A stretch of 64,000 bases of DNA from Bordetella sp. H567 (GTDB lineage: Bacteria > Pseudomonadota > Gammaproteobacteria > Burkholderiales > Burkholderiaceae_B): contig NZ_CP012334.1 of the NCBI RefSeq assembly GCF_001704295.1, positions 1,190,084-1,254,083 of the forward strand, given 5' to 3'. Positions within the stretch are counted from its first letter, which is position 1. Every line of letters starts with the position of its first letter. The notes beneath the pieces are model-generated. The model saw only the letters and a program-made list of their open reading frames with translations, ran no database searches and was not told where the DNA came from. Positions 30,856 through 39,697 of this stretch are shown here, one piece after another. A program made the position numbers and the translations under genes.

Positions 30856-32027
30856 TCCGTGACCCTCCCATCGCCGCGCGGTGCATCCTGGGCGGACGCG
30901 GTGGCGCGCGTGTGCGCCCGCGCCGCCGCGAGTCGCCGCACCAGGCCGACGATGCCCTGCGGCAGGAACAGCGTGACCAGCACGAAGATCAGGCCCAGCG
31001 CGTATAGCCAGAACTCCGGGAAGACGCTGGTGAACCAGGTCTTCAGCCCGTTCACCACACCGGCACCCAGGATGGGCCCGATCAGCGTGCCTCGTCCGCC
31101 GGTGGCCACCCAGATGACCATTTCGATGGAGTTCTCGGTGGACATTTCGCCCGGGTTGATGATGCCGACCTGCGGCACGTAGAGCGCGCCGGCGATGCCG
31201 CACATGACGGCCGACAGGGTCCATACGAACAGCTTGAACCCCAGCGGCTCGTAGCCCAGGAAGCGCAGGCGGTTTTCCGCATCTCGCACTGCCGTCAGCA
31301 CGCGGCCCAGCTTGGATTGGGTGACGGCGCGCGCCAGCACCAGGCAGCCGGCCAGCACGGCCAGGGTGATCCAGTACAGGCCCGCGCGCGTGCTGGCCGA
31401 GGTGATATCGAAGCCCAGGATGCGCTTGAAATCGGTGAAGCCGTTGTTGCCGCCAAAGCCGGTGTCGTTGCGAAAGAACAGCAGCATGGCCGCGAAGGTC
31501 AGGGCTTGCGTGATGATGGAGAAGTACACCCCCTTGATGCGCGATCTGAAGGCGAAATAGCCGAAGACGAAGGCCAGGGCGCCAGGCACCAGCACCACCA
31601 GCAGCGCGGCATACCAGAAATGCTCGGTGAAGGACCAATACCAGGGATAGGACTTCCAGTTCAGGAACACCATGAAGTCAGGCAGGTCGCTCTTGTACAC
31701 GCCATCGTGGCCGATGGCGCGCATCAGGTACATGCCGTGCGCGTAGCCGCCCAGCGCGAAGAACAGCCCGTGCCCCAGCGAGAGAATGCCCGCATAGCCC
31801 CAGACCAGGTCCAGGGCCAGCGCGGCCAGCGCGTAGCACATGAATTTGCCCAGGAGCGCCACCACGTAGGAAGACATATGCAGCGGGCTGCCGGACGGAA
31901 AGGCCAGGTTCAGCAGGGGAGGCAGGGCCAGGATCAGCCCGGCGACGGCCAGGGCGAGCCAGGCCCGCCTGGAGTACAGGGGTGGCCGCGCCATCGCGGC
32001 CAGGTCCATGGAAGGCGACATCTTCAT
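30852..32027 (-). CDS. urtC: urea ABC transporter permease UrtC
   Basis: LivM-like permease, 391 residues, about ten membrane spans. LVWGYAGILSLGHGLFFALGGYAHGMYLM near residue 70 and FRSRIKGVYFSIITQALTFA are the conserved permease stretches; NDTGFGGNNGFTDFK is the UrtC-typical loop. ATG 32027 (MKMSPSMDL) lies in the urtB stop region (four-base overlap). Confidence 0.95.
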   Translation of the reverse strand: MKMSPSMDLAAMARPPLYSRRAWLALAVAGLILALPPLLNLAFPSGSPLHMSSYVVALLGKFMCYALAALALDLVWGYAGILSLGHGLFFALGGYAHGMYLMRAIGHDGVYKSDLPDFMVFLNWKSYPWYWSFTEHFWYAALLVVLVPGALAFVFGYFAFRSRIKGVYFSIITQALTFAAMLLFFRNDTGFGGNNGFTDFKRILGFDITSASTRAGLYWITLAVLAGCLVLARAVTQSKLGRVLTAVRDAENRLRFLGYEPLGFKLFVWTLSAVMCGIAGALYVPQVGIINPGEMSTENSIEMVIWVATGGRGTLIGPILGAGVVNGLKTWFTSVFPEFWLYALGLIFVLVTLFLPQGIVGLVRRLAAARAHTRATASAQDAPRGDGRVTE

Positions 32028-33649
32028 TCGACGCTCCGGCCGCGCGGGGCGAACAGGCCCTGCGGGCGTTTTTGAACGAACAGCACGATCAGTACCAGGA
32101 TGGCGATCTTGGCCAGCACGGCGCCCGCGTAGGGCTCCATGACCTTGTTCAGCCCACCCAGGCCCAGGGCGGCGATGACGGTGCCAGCCAGTTGGCCGAC
32201 GCCTCCCAGCACCACCACCATGAAGGAATCGACGATGTAGCCGCGGCCCAGGTCGGGTCCCACATTGCCCAGTTGGGACAACGCCACCCCGGCCAGCCCG
32301 GCGATCCCCGAGCCCAGCCCGAAGGCCAGCATGTCGATGCGGCCCGTCGGCACGCCCACGCAGTCGGCCATGCGGCGGTTCTGCGTGATGGCGCGCACGA
32401 ACAGGCCCAGCCGCGTGTGATTCAGCAGGACCCAGACGAAGAAGAGCACCAGCAGCGAGAAGACGATGATGACCAGGCGGTTGTAGGTCAGCACCAATCC
32501 GCCCATGATGGTGACGCCGCCGCTCATCCAGCCGGGATTGCTCACTTCCACGTTCTGCGCGCCGAACAGCGAGCGCACCAGTTGCATCAGGATCAGGCTG
32601 ATGCCCCACGTCGCCAGCAAGGTTTCCAGGGGCCGCCCGTAGAGCCAGCGGATGACCGTGCGTTCCAGCGCCATGCCCACCAGCGCCGTCAGGACGAAGG
32701 CCACCGGCAGCGCGGCGATTACGTACCAGTCCATCCAGGCCGGCGCCCAGGCGCGGAATGCGGCCTGCACGATGAAGGTGGCGTAGGCACCGATCATCAG
32801 CAATTCACCATGGGCCATGTTGATGACGCCCATCAGGCCGAAGGTGATGGCCAGCCCGAGCGCGGCCAGCAGCAGTACGCTGCCCAGGCTGATGCCGTAG
32901 AACAGGTTCCCGGCCCATTCGATGGCGGCAAGATGGCGGTCGATGGCGCGCAGTGCGGCGGCCGCCGCGTCACGTACGCCGGCGTCCGGCTCCGCGTAGT
33001 TGCCTTGCGCATCGCGGCTCGTCATCGTCGTCAGCACCGGAATGAAACCGGTGTTCAAGCTGCGGCCCAGGATGTCGACGGCATGCCGCCGCACGTTGGC
33101 GGCGGGACTTTTCAGTTCGAGATTGGCTTGGGCGATCTCCAGCGCGCCGCGCACGCCGGGGTCTTTCTCCTTGTCCAGCGCCGCCACGATCAGGGGCAGC
33201 ACGGACGGCTGCGTCGCCTGCTGCAGCCGCTGCGCGGCGGCCAGGCGTTGCGCGGGATCAGCGGCGTGCAATCTGGATTCCGCCAGCGCGCCGTCGATCG
33301 CGCGGCGCAGGCGGTTATTGATCATCACCGCGCCCGCATCCGGCGGCATGGGCAGGCTGAGTCCCGTGGACGGATCGACGGCGGCCTTGCCCGCGTCGAC
33401 CAGCACGTGGCCGTCGGGCGTGGCGTAGAGGCGGTCCGAGCCCATCGCCGCCAGGACCTCGGCGGCAGCGGGATCGGTGGACTGGCCCAGTTTGCCGATC
33501 GCTTCCAGCCTGGCGTCGGTGTCGTCGCCGGCCAGCGGCGCGAGCAGCGAGGCATCGAGCCCCGCGCCCAGCGCCGCCGCCATGGGCATGGCCAATAGCC
33601 AGGCAGCCAGCAGGCGGCGCGGAATGCTTGCGATGAGCGCGATGCGCAT
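32024..33649 (-). CDS. urtB: urea ABC transporter permease UrtB
   Basis: LivH-like permease of 541 residues. As usual for UrtB, about 235 residues of exported N-terminal domain follow a signal-like helix, with helical-repeat wording such as DARLEAIGKLGQSTDPAAAE. The membrane permease (GLMGVINMAHGELLMIGAYA, LATWGISLILMQLVRSLFG) follows. Eighteen bases behind urtA on the same strand. Confidence 0.95.
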   Translation of the reverse strand: MRIALIASIPRRLLAAWLLAMPMAAALGAGLDASLLAPLAGDDTDARLEAIGKLGQSTDPAAAEVLAAMGSDRLYATPDGHVLVDAGKAAVDPSTGLSLPMPPDAGAVMINNRLRRAIDGALAESRLHAADPAQRLAAAQRLQQATQPSVLPLIVAALDKEKDPGVRGALEIAQANLELKSPAANVRRHAVDILGRSLNTGFIPVLTTMTSRDAQGNYAEPDAGVRDAAAAALRAIDRHLAAIEWAGNLFYGISLGSVLLLAALGLAITFGLMGVINMAHGELLMIGAYATFIVQAAFRAWAPAWMDWYVIAALPVAFVLTALVGMALERTVIRWLYGRPLETLLATWGISLILMQLVRSLFGAQNVEVSNPGWMSGGVTIMGGLVLTYNRLVIIVFSLLVLFFVWVLLNHTRLGLFVRAITQNRRMADCVGVPTGRIDMLAFGLGSGIAGLAGVALSQLGNVGPDLGRGYIVDSFMVVVLGGVGQLAGTVIAALGLGGLNKVMEPYAGAVLAKIAILVLIVLFVQKRPQGLFAPRGRSVE

Positions 33650-33667
33650 GGCGATGCCGTTCCTTTC

Positions 33668-34921
33668 CTACAGGGCCTGCTTGCCTTCGTTGCCGGAAAT
33701 GTAGGGGCTCCACGGCTGCGCGCGGATCGGACCCTTGCTTTTCCAGACGACGTTGAACTGGCCATCGGCGCGAATCTCGCCGATGTAGACGGGCTTGTGC
33801 AGGTGATGGTTGGTCTTGTCCATCTCCACGGTGTAGCCGTCCGGCGCATTGAACTTCTGGCCGCCCACGGCCGCGATGACCTTCTCCACATTCGTGGTCT
33901 TGGCCTGTTCGACGGCCTGCTTCCACATGTGGATGCCGATGTAGGTGGCTTCCATCGGGTCGTTGGTGACGACCGTATCGGCGTTGGGCAGGTTCTTGGC
34001 CTTGGCGTAGGCCTTCCACTTTTTGATGAACTCGGCGTTGACCGGATTCTTGATCGACTCGAAGTAGTTCCAGGCGGCCAGGTGGCCGACCAGCGGCTTG
34101 GTATCGACGCCGCGCAGTTCTTCTTCCCCGACGGAGAATGCCACCACCGGCACGTCCGTCGCCTTCAGGCCGGCGTTGCCCAGTTCCTTGTAGAAAGGCA
34201 CGTTGGAATCGCCGTTGATGGTGGAGACCACCGCGGTCTTGCCGCCGGTGGCGAATTTCTTGATGTTGGCGACGATGGTCTGGTAGTCGGAATGGCCGAA
34301 GGGCGTGTAGACCTCCTGGATATCGTCATCCTTCACGCCCTTGGAATGCAGGAAGGCGCGCAGGATCTTGTTGGTGGTGCGCGGGTAGACGTAGTCGGTG
34401 CCCAGGAGCACGAAGCGCTTTGCGCCGCCGCCGTCCTCGCTCATCAGGTATTCCACCGCCGGGATGGCCTGCTGGTTGGGCGCGGCGCCGGTATAGAAGA
34501 CGTTGTGTTCCAGTTCCTCGCCTTCGTACTGGACGGGGTAGAACAGCAGGCCGTTCAGCTCCTTGAAGACCGGCAGCACCGACTTGCGCGAGACCGATGT
34601 CCAGCACCCGAACACAACGGCCACTTTTTCCTGCGAGAGCAGCTGGCGGGCCTTCTCCGCGAACAGCGGCCAGTTCGATGCAGGATCCACCACGACCGGT
34701 TCGAGCTTTTTGCCCATGACGCCGCCCGCCGCGTTGATCTCTTCGATCGCCATCAGCGCGACGTCTTTCAGCGAGGTCTCGGAGATCGCCATGGTGCCGG
34801 ACAGCGAATGCAGGATGCCGACCTTGATGGTCTCTTCGGCGGCCAGGGCTTCCGGCAGCCATCCCGTCATCGCCAGCATGCTGGCGGCCGTCAATTGTTT
34901 GAGTACGTGTCTGCGGTTCAT
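33668..34921 (-). CDS. urtA: urea-binding periplasmic protein UrtA
   Basis: Solute receptor of the urea ABC transporter, 417 residues. The signal MNRRHVLKQLTAASMLAMTG contains twin arginines and may use Tat. ETIKVGILHSLSGTMAISET is the typical UrtA start of the mature protein, followed by VFGCWTSVSRKSVLPVFKE and FYTGAAPNQQAIPAVEY. First gene of urtABCDE. A sigma-54 promoter lies about 110 bases upstream, so nitrogen-limitation control via NtrC is expected. No urease genes are in the window. Confidence 0.95.
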   Translation of the reverse strand: MNRRHVLKQLTAASMLAMTGWLPEALAAEETIKVGILHSLSGTMAISETSLKDVALMAIEEINAAGGVMGKKLEPVVVDPASNWPLFAEKARQLLSQEKVAVVFGCWTSVSRKSVLPVFKELNGLLFYPVQYEGEELEHNVFYTGAAPNQQAIPAVEYLMSEDGGGAKRFVLLGTDYVYPRTTNKILRAFLHSKGVKDDDIQEVYTPFGHSDYQTIVANIKKFATGGKTAVVSTINGDSNVPFYKELGNAGLKATDVPVVAFSVGEEELRGVDTKPLVGHLAAWNYFESIKNPVNAEFIKKWKAYAKAKNLPNADTVVTNDPMEATYIGIHMWKQAVEQAKTTNVEKVIAAVGGQKFNAPDGYTVEMDKTNHHLHKPVYIGEIRADGQFNVVWKSKGPIRAQPWSPYISGNEGKQAL

Positions 34922-35030
34922 GTGTCGGGATCCTTAACGGTAAGCCGGCGTGCGCCGGCAGGAGTGCATGGCCTAACTTCGTACAGCCGCCACGTGCGCA
35001 TCGGACGATGACGCAGGTGCACAAACCTCA

Positions 35031-35048
35031 AAAGCAAAACGTGTGCCA
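35031..35048 (-). promoter_or_regulatory. sigma-54 (RpoN) promoter of urtABCDE
   Basis: On the minus strand TGGCACACGTTTTGCTTT carries the -24 box TGGCAC (35048-35043) and the -12 box TTGC (35037-35034) with exact N5 spacing; GG and GC positions fit the consensus. Transcription should start near 35022, about 100 bases before urtA. A clear NtrC pair upstream was not found. Confidence 0.8.
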
Positions 35049-35367
35049 ATTTGCGACGCAGGGGTGATGTGCATGATCAGGCCGATATCGCGCGACGCGG
35101 CGCCGTTTGCCGCTGGCAGGCGCCATGGGACAAGATCGAGTCATGGATGCACAGGGCCGTTCATGGCCCGCGCGCGCGTCATCGTGCGCGGGCGGCACCA
35201 TAAGGAGGCGGTGCGCGCGGGGCGGGGCACGCTTGTGGTGCATGCCCCGGACTGGAGTGGTGCGGGTGGACCGCTAACGGGAGAATTCCGGTAGCCGCTG
35301 GGGCGCGAAGGAATCGGGCTGGTGCAGTGGGTCGTGCATCGGCCGCGCGCGCAGGCCGTTTGCCGAT
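35049..35367. other. 319-bp region upstream of the urt promoter
   Basis: No supported gene. It should contain activator sites for the sigma-54 promoter. A strong hairpin GCCCGCGC/GCGCGGGC lies at 35166-35193. Confidence 0.35.
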
Positions 35368-36603
35368 TCAGCCTTGTAGCGCCGCGACGCCGTGGGATAG
35401 GCGCGCGTCCATCAGCTTCCGTAGTTCCGCCGGCAGGGGTGCCTTCACGAGCGGATAGGCGTCGGCGATACGCTTCACCAAGGATGCGAGATGGGCGGAT
35501 GCCGCGTCTTTATGCGGCAGTCCAAAACGCCCCGCATCGGCCAGGGTAGCCTCCCGCGTGATATCGAATCGGCCTTCGGACAGTTGCATGGATAGCGCGC
35601 GTGGCGTTTCCTCCGTGGTGGGGACGATATCGAAGGCCGGGGAAAGGCGCCACCGCCTCTCTTCGTGGCGATAGATGGCCGCGTGATTGCGCGGATGATC
35701 GTCATCGTTGCCGACGATGGCATTGAATACCATGCGGTCGAATAGTTCGATCTGGTCTTCTCGTGGTGCACCTATCCGCCGTAGCTGTTCAGCCATCCGT
35801 GGGTAGCTCCACGAGGCGCGCGCTGCCCCGGGATACTCGGTGCTCAGGAGCGTCGCGCCGCTGATCGCCATCAATCGCCGCTCGCCCTGCCTGTCGAATC
35901 GGCGGACACGCAGCACGCTCAAGCTGTCGCCGGCCCCGTGATGGACAGACTGCGCGACGCTCAGGCCCGCGGCTGCAGCCCATGACAGCGTGTGGTGTTC
36001 CAAGGCCGGAATGTCGACCGTATCGCTTGGCAGTAGGGGTTTGACGAGCCAGCAGTCATGGCCGTCTTTCAGCGTGCCCTTGGGCCGCGCACCGCCCAGA
36101 CTGGGGGTGGCCATCAGCATTTTCCGCAGTCTGGCATTCACAGGCGGCCGTCGTTCGTACAGGGCAAGCAGCTCGTCGGCCAGTTCTTCCAACTGGGCCA
36201 GTTTCGGGCTTTGAATGAGGTCTATCGACGGTTTACGGGATGTGCCTACGGCCAGTGCTCCCCAGAGGTCGCCGTTGCGCGCATAACGGAGATAATCGAT
36301 GTCAGGTGCATTGTCGGACAGGCCATGTTGTCGCTGGAGAAGCAGCTTGCCCCAGGAATCGGGGCATGTATCACGCAGCGCGTCGTGTAGGCCTCCATAC
36401 CGTTGCGCCAGGAAATCGATATCGCCGACCAAGGGGATGTTCACGGGATCGATGGACCAAGGATGAGCCGCATCGATGTAGCTGGGGGCGTAGCGGAAAG
36501 CGCCAGTGCGGGCATCCTCGCGCAGGGCGTAGCGTCCGACGGTGACCCATTCGCCCGTGTCTGGGCGCTGTAGGTAGACATACAAGGGCTTAGAAATAGT
36601 CAT
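35368..36603 (-). CDS. HipA-like serine/threonine kinase toxin
   Basis: Type II toxin of the HipA kinase family, 411 residues. LGGARPKGTL near residue 170 corresponds to the P-loop; FNAIVGNDDDHPRNHAAIY holds the catalytic Asp-His-Asn loop, and LSPAFDIVPT the metal-binding Asp. The opening PLYVYLQRPDTGEWVTVGRY is the HipA N-terminal subdomain. Its ATG lies inside the end of the helix-turn-helix gene (14-base overlap), the usual antitoxin-first order. E. coli HipA acts on glutamyl-tRNA synthetase; the target here is unknown. Confidence 0.9.
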   Translation of the reverse strand: MTISKPLYVYLQRPDTGEWVTVGRYALREDARTGAFRYAPSYIDAAHPWSIDPVNIPLVGDIDFLAQRYGGLHDALRDTCPDSWGKLLLQRQHGLSDNAPDIDYLRYARNGDLWGALAVGTSRKPSIDLIQSPKLAQLEELADELLALYERRPPVNARLRKMLMATPSLGGARPKGTLKDGHDCWLVKPLLPSDTVDIPALEHHTLSWAAAAGLSVAQSVHHGAGDSLSVLRVRRFDRQGERRLMAISGATLLSTEYPGAARASWSYPRMAEQLRRIGAPREDQIELFDRMVFNAIVGNDDDHPRNHAAIYRHEERRWRLSPAFDIVPTTEETPRALSMQLSEGRFDITREATLADAGRFGLPHKDAASAHLASLVKRIADAYPLVKAPLPAELRKLMDARLSHGVAALQG

Positions 36604-36916
36604 CGCCAGCCTCGGATGCCGGAGTACGCGCCCGTGAATTCGGGCGGGATGACCAATACACGGGATCGAGCGGGGGGGCGGCAGTATCCAGGACGCCGAG
36701 TATCCAAAGCGCTGTCAGATAGACGGCCGCGCCGGCGCCAGGGTCGCCCCGCTCTATCCGTCGAAGCGTGGCGTCGGAGATTTCCATTCGCCTGCAAAGG
36801 TCGACCGCCGGCATGTGCTGGGAAACGCGTTGCGTTCGGATGCAGCGTCCCCAGGTGCGCAATCGTTCCGCGACCAGCGTCGGGACGGCGTCGGCCGGCT
36901 GCAGTTTTTTCGGCAT
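36590..36916 (-). CDS. HipB-like helix-turn-helix antitoxin
   Basis: DNA-binding partner of the HipA-like kinase, 108 residues. The Xre-type helix-turn-helix is PAVDLCRRMEISDATLRRIERG at residues 37-58; the tail YWSSRPNSRARTPASEAGDD is polar and probably flexible. First gene of the pair, behind palindromic operators at 36926-36962, so autoregulation is expected. Confidence 0.87.
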   Translation of the reverse strand: MPKKLQPADAVPTLVAERLRTWGRCIRTQRVSQHMPAVDLCRRMEISDATLRRIERGDPGAGAAVYLTALWILGVLDTAAPPLDPVYWSSRPNSRARTPASEAGDDYF

Positions 36917-36925
36917 GATAGCCCC

Positions 36926-37035
36926 ATAGATATCGTTTTATGCACATTAAAGCGATATCTATAAGGAAAATCAAGTTTGGTTCGCCATCGAGGACCGTCA
37001 TAGATATCTACTTACAGGTTCTAAACTGTTATCTA
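36926..37035. promoter_or_regulatory. operators of the HipBA-like pair
   Basis: ATAGATATCG (36926-36935) is the inverted partner of CGATATCTAT (36953-36962), 17 bases between them. Further half-sites TAGATATCTA (37001-37010, itself palindromic) and TTATCTAT (37029-37036) follow upstream. The A/T-rich stretch stands out from its GC-rich surroundings and contains the promoter of the minus-strand operon. Confidence 0.7.
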
Positions 37036-37088
37036 TGATGATGCACGCGTGCGGCGGACACGCTGGACGTGCCCGGCCAACGAGGCCT

Positions 37089-37895
37089 TCACGGCAGGGT
37101 AAACGCCGTTTTGTCTTCCTGGCGGCCCATGAGCGAGCGCGCGGCGCGGGTGAGTTGGATTGCACAGGCGTTCACCAGTTCGATGCAGCGCGCCGTCTTC
37201 CCGGGATCCTTGCGGACGAGCGGCATGGAGATCCCGACGCATCCGATGACCGCGCCGTTGGCACCGAAGACCGGCGCGGCGATGGCATGCGAGCCTTCGT
37301 AGCGCTGGCCGTCCGACACGCTGTAGCCCGTGGCCCGGGTGTCGCGCATCAACTGCAGGAAGGCGTCCCAATCCGGCAGCGCGGCGACGCCTTCGCCGCC
37401 TTCCTTTTCCCGGTCGTAGATCGTACGCAAGGTCGATTCCGGCAGCTGCGACGCGATGGACCGGCCCGACGCGCCCCACAGCACGGAGTAGGTCTGGTCG
37501 GTACGCATGACGTATTGGATGGCGTGGTGCGAGTGCAGGTTGGCGATGAAGCGCAGGCGGCAGACTTGTTCCAGATAGGCGCCGTAGAACGCCGATTCGC
37601 CGCTGCCATCCACCAGCAACCGCAGGGCGTCGTTCACGGAAGCGGGGAAGGTACTGGTCGCCACCATCACGGTCGCGACGCGCAGGAAAGCGGGGCCAGG
37701 GCTATAGGCGCCGGTCTCTTCATCCTGGATGACGTAATCGGCCAGACGCAGCACGTTCAGGATGCGATGCGTGGTGCTTGCCGGCAGGCCGAGCACCGTT
37801 GCCAGCCGCGTGACGGTGATGGGCCGCCCCGCCTCGGCCAGCCCGAAAAGAACCCGGACGCTGCGTAGCAGCGTGCTTTGGGCTTCGTCGCTCAT
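37089..37895 (-). CDS. IclR-family regulator
   Basis: 268 residues from ATG 37895, chosen for AGGAGCC nine bases before it. N-terminal winged helix (VTRLATVLGLPASTTHRILNVL) and C-terminal effector domain (YGAYLEQVCRLRFIANL, ASGRSIASQLPESTLRTIY, GCVGISMPL). Divergent from the DUF35-thiolase operon, with two inverted repeats in the 149-base gap, so it probably controls that operon. The ligand is likely a CoA-pathway acid; not determinable here. Confidence 0.88.
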   Translation of the reverse strand: MSDEAQSTLLRSVRVLFGLAEAGRPITVTRLATVLGLPASTTHRILNVLRLADYVIQDEETGAYSPGPAFLRVATVMVATSTFPASVNDALRLLVDGSGESAFYGAYLEQVCRLRFIANLHSHHAIQYVMRTDQTYSVLWGASGRSIASQLPESTLRTIYDREKEGGEGVAALPDWDAFLQLMRDTRATGYSVSDGQRYEGSHAIAAPVFGANGAVIGCVGISMPLVRKDPGKTARCIELVNACAIQLTRAARSLMGRQEDKTAFTLP

Positions 37896-37982
37896 GGATA
37901 TGGCTCCTGATTGGTTTATTGGCCGTGCGTTGCTCGCTATGTCGTTCCGGTGATGTATTGCGGCCGCTGATTCAAGTGTATA

Positions 37983-38031
37983 GAATCCCATTCCATTCAG
38001 TTCAATAGTACAAGATTCCGGTCAACGGAAT
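37983..38031. promoter_or_regulatory. candidate IclR operators
   Basis: GAATCCCATTC (37983-37993; arms GAAT/ATTC) and ATTCCG-N5-CGGAAT (38015-38031) lie in the shared divergent promoter region. The second is just upstream of the ribosome site of the gene at 38045. Both use an ATTCC half-site, common in IclR targets. Confidence 0.5.
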
Positions 38032-38044
38032 GCGAGGAGACGAC

Positions 38045-38455
38045 ATGGCCGACGCCAAACCTGCCGCGGCGCTGACCGTACTGCCCTATCTCGAGACGGT
38101 CGGCGGCGACGTACACCTGCTTGCCACCCAATGCGACGAATGCGGGTACCACACCTTCCCGCCATCCACCGTCTGCCCACGCTGCATGTCGCTGGCCGTG
38201 CGCCCGCTGCGGCTGCAGGGCCAAGGGGTGCTTTACAGCTACACCACCCTGCGTCACGGCCAGGGCACGGCGTACGCGGGGTATGTGGATTTCCCGGAGC
38301 GGATCCGCGTATTCGGTCATCTGGGCGGCTATACCGATGCGGCACCGCCAGTGTGCGACAGCCTGGTCCGCGTGGTCGCGGCCGAACCGGTGGAAGGCGC
38401 GCGCACCAGCGCGCCGGTCGATTTCAAATTCGTGGCGGCGGAGGCAACCCGATGA
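38045..38455 (+). CDS. DUF35 zinc-ribbon/OB-fold acyl-CoA-associated protein
   Basis: Small partner protein (136 residues) usually paired with SCP-x type thiolases. The rubredoxin-like zinc ribbon is CDECGYHTFPPSTVCPRC near residue 30, and the OB-fold follows (GVLYSYTTLRHGQ). GAGGAGACGAC precedes ATG 38045; an ATG five codons earlier lacks that site. The next gene overlaps by four bases (ATGA), fitting the known DUF35-thiolase complex. Confidence 0.87.
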   Translation: MADAKPAAALTVLPYLETVGGDVHLLATQCDECGYHTFPPSTVCPRCMSLAVRPLRLQGQGVLYSYTTLRHGQGTAYAGYVDFPERIRVFGHLGGYTDAAPPVCDSLVRVVAAEPVEGARTSAPVDFKFVAAEATR

Positions 38456-39597
38456 CACGCAAGGCCTATCTCATCGGCACGGGCATGGTGCCCTTCGGCC
38501 GCTTCCCCGGAATGAGCCATCGCGAATTCGCGTGGCCGGCCGTGCGCGAGGCCATCCTGGACAGCGGCGTGGCGAAGGAAGATATCGACGTGGCGTACTC
38601 GGCTTCCATGCTGGGTGGCATGCTGACCGGCCAGCAGGTACTGGGCAAGATCGGCTTGACGGGATTGCCCATCATCAACGTGGAGAACGCCTGCTCCAGC
38701 GGCTCGACCGCACTGGGCGAAGCGGTCGGCCGCATCCGCGCCGGCAATGCCGATGTAGCGCTCGTATTCGGCGTGGAGATGCTGAGCAAGCTGGGCGGGG
38801 GGCCGTTGCCGCTCAGCCCGGACGATTGGGACGCAGCGCATGGCTTGACCATGCCTGGCGTGTATGCGATGCGCGCGCAGCGCTACGTCCATGAGCACGG
38901 CATTTCTCGGGGCGACTTTTCCCACGTGTCGGTGAAGGCGCGCAAGCATGGCGTCTTGAATCCCCTGGCGCAGATGCGCAAGTCCGTGACGCTGGAGGAG
39001 GTCGAGGAATCGCGCATGATCGCGGATCCCCTCCGCCTGTTGCATTGCTGCCCGACCGGCGATGGCGCGGCCGCCGTGGTGGTCGCCTCGGAAGACTGGG
39101 TCAAGCGGACCCAGGTCGAGATGCCCGTGGAGATCTGCGCCACCGTGCTGCATTCCGGCCACTTCGAGCCGGGGCCCAGCTCGATGATCAAGTCGCATGT
39201 ATCGGGCAAATCGGCCGCGGAGGCCTATGAAATCGCCGGCCTGGGACCCGAGGATATCGATGTCGCGGAGATCCACGACTCGTTCGCGATCGCCGAACTC
39301 ATGTACTACGAAACCTTCCAGTTCTGCCGTCCCGGCGACGCGGTCAGCCTGCTCAAGAGCGGTGCCACCTCGTTGGGCGGCAAGCATCCCATCAATCCCT
39401 CCGGCGGGCTGATGGCGCGCGGCCATCCAGTGGCGGCGACCGGCGTGGCGCAGATCGTCGAGATCGTGCGCCAGTTGCAAGGACGCTGCGGCGCCCACCA
39501 GGTGCCAGGCGCGCGCGTGGGCCTGGCACACGCCACGGGCGGCGGCATTTCAGGATTCGAACACGGCGCTTGCGCGGTGACGATCCTGAAGCGCTGA
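38452..39597 (+). CDS. SCP-x type thiolase
   Basis: Thiolase-fold enzyme of 381 residues acting on acyl-CoA, probably cleaving or condensing side chains. Nucleophile Cys in NVENACSSGSTAL (about residue 83), the His loop AEIHDSFAIAEL, and GGLMARGHPVAATG with the base His; the usual C-terminal CxG motif is not evident (GFEHGACAV holds a Cys). These features fit the non-specific lipid-transfer-protein thiolase subgroup that works with DUF35 partners. Confidence 0.88.
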   Translation: MTRKAYLIGTGMVPFGRFPGMSHREFAWPAVREAILDSGVAKEDIDVAYSASMLGGMLTGQQVLGKIGLTGLPIINVENACSSGSTALGEAVGRIRAGNADVALVFGVEMLSKLGGGPLPLSPDDWDAAHGLTMPGVYAMRAQRYVHEHGISRGDFSHVSVKARKHGVLNPLAQMRKSVTLEEVEESRMIADPLRLLHCCPTGDGAAAVVVASEDWVKRTQVEMPVEICATVLHSGHFEPGPSSMIKSHVSGKSAAEAYEIAGLGPEDIDVAEIHDSFAIAELMYYETFQFCRPGDAVSLLKSGATSLGGKHPINPSGGLMARGHPVAATGVAQIVEIVRQLQGRCGAHQVPGARVGLAHATGGGISGFEHGACAVTILKR

Positions 39598-39697
39598 GGC
39601 CGCCGCCGCCGTCCTGACACATCAACCAACACCCCCTACACAGACCGGGAACACCCGCACAGAACGGGCAATACGGCAATAACCAAGGAGACAAAGC

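Noticed and set aside
35049-35100. Possible NtrC site (GCAC...GTGC-like) behind the sigma-54 promoter
   Set aside because: Only fragmentary half-site matches; below what I would report as a site.
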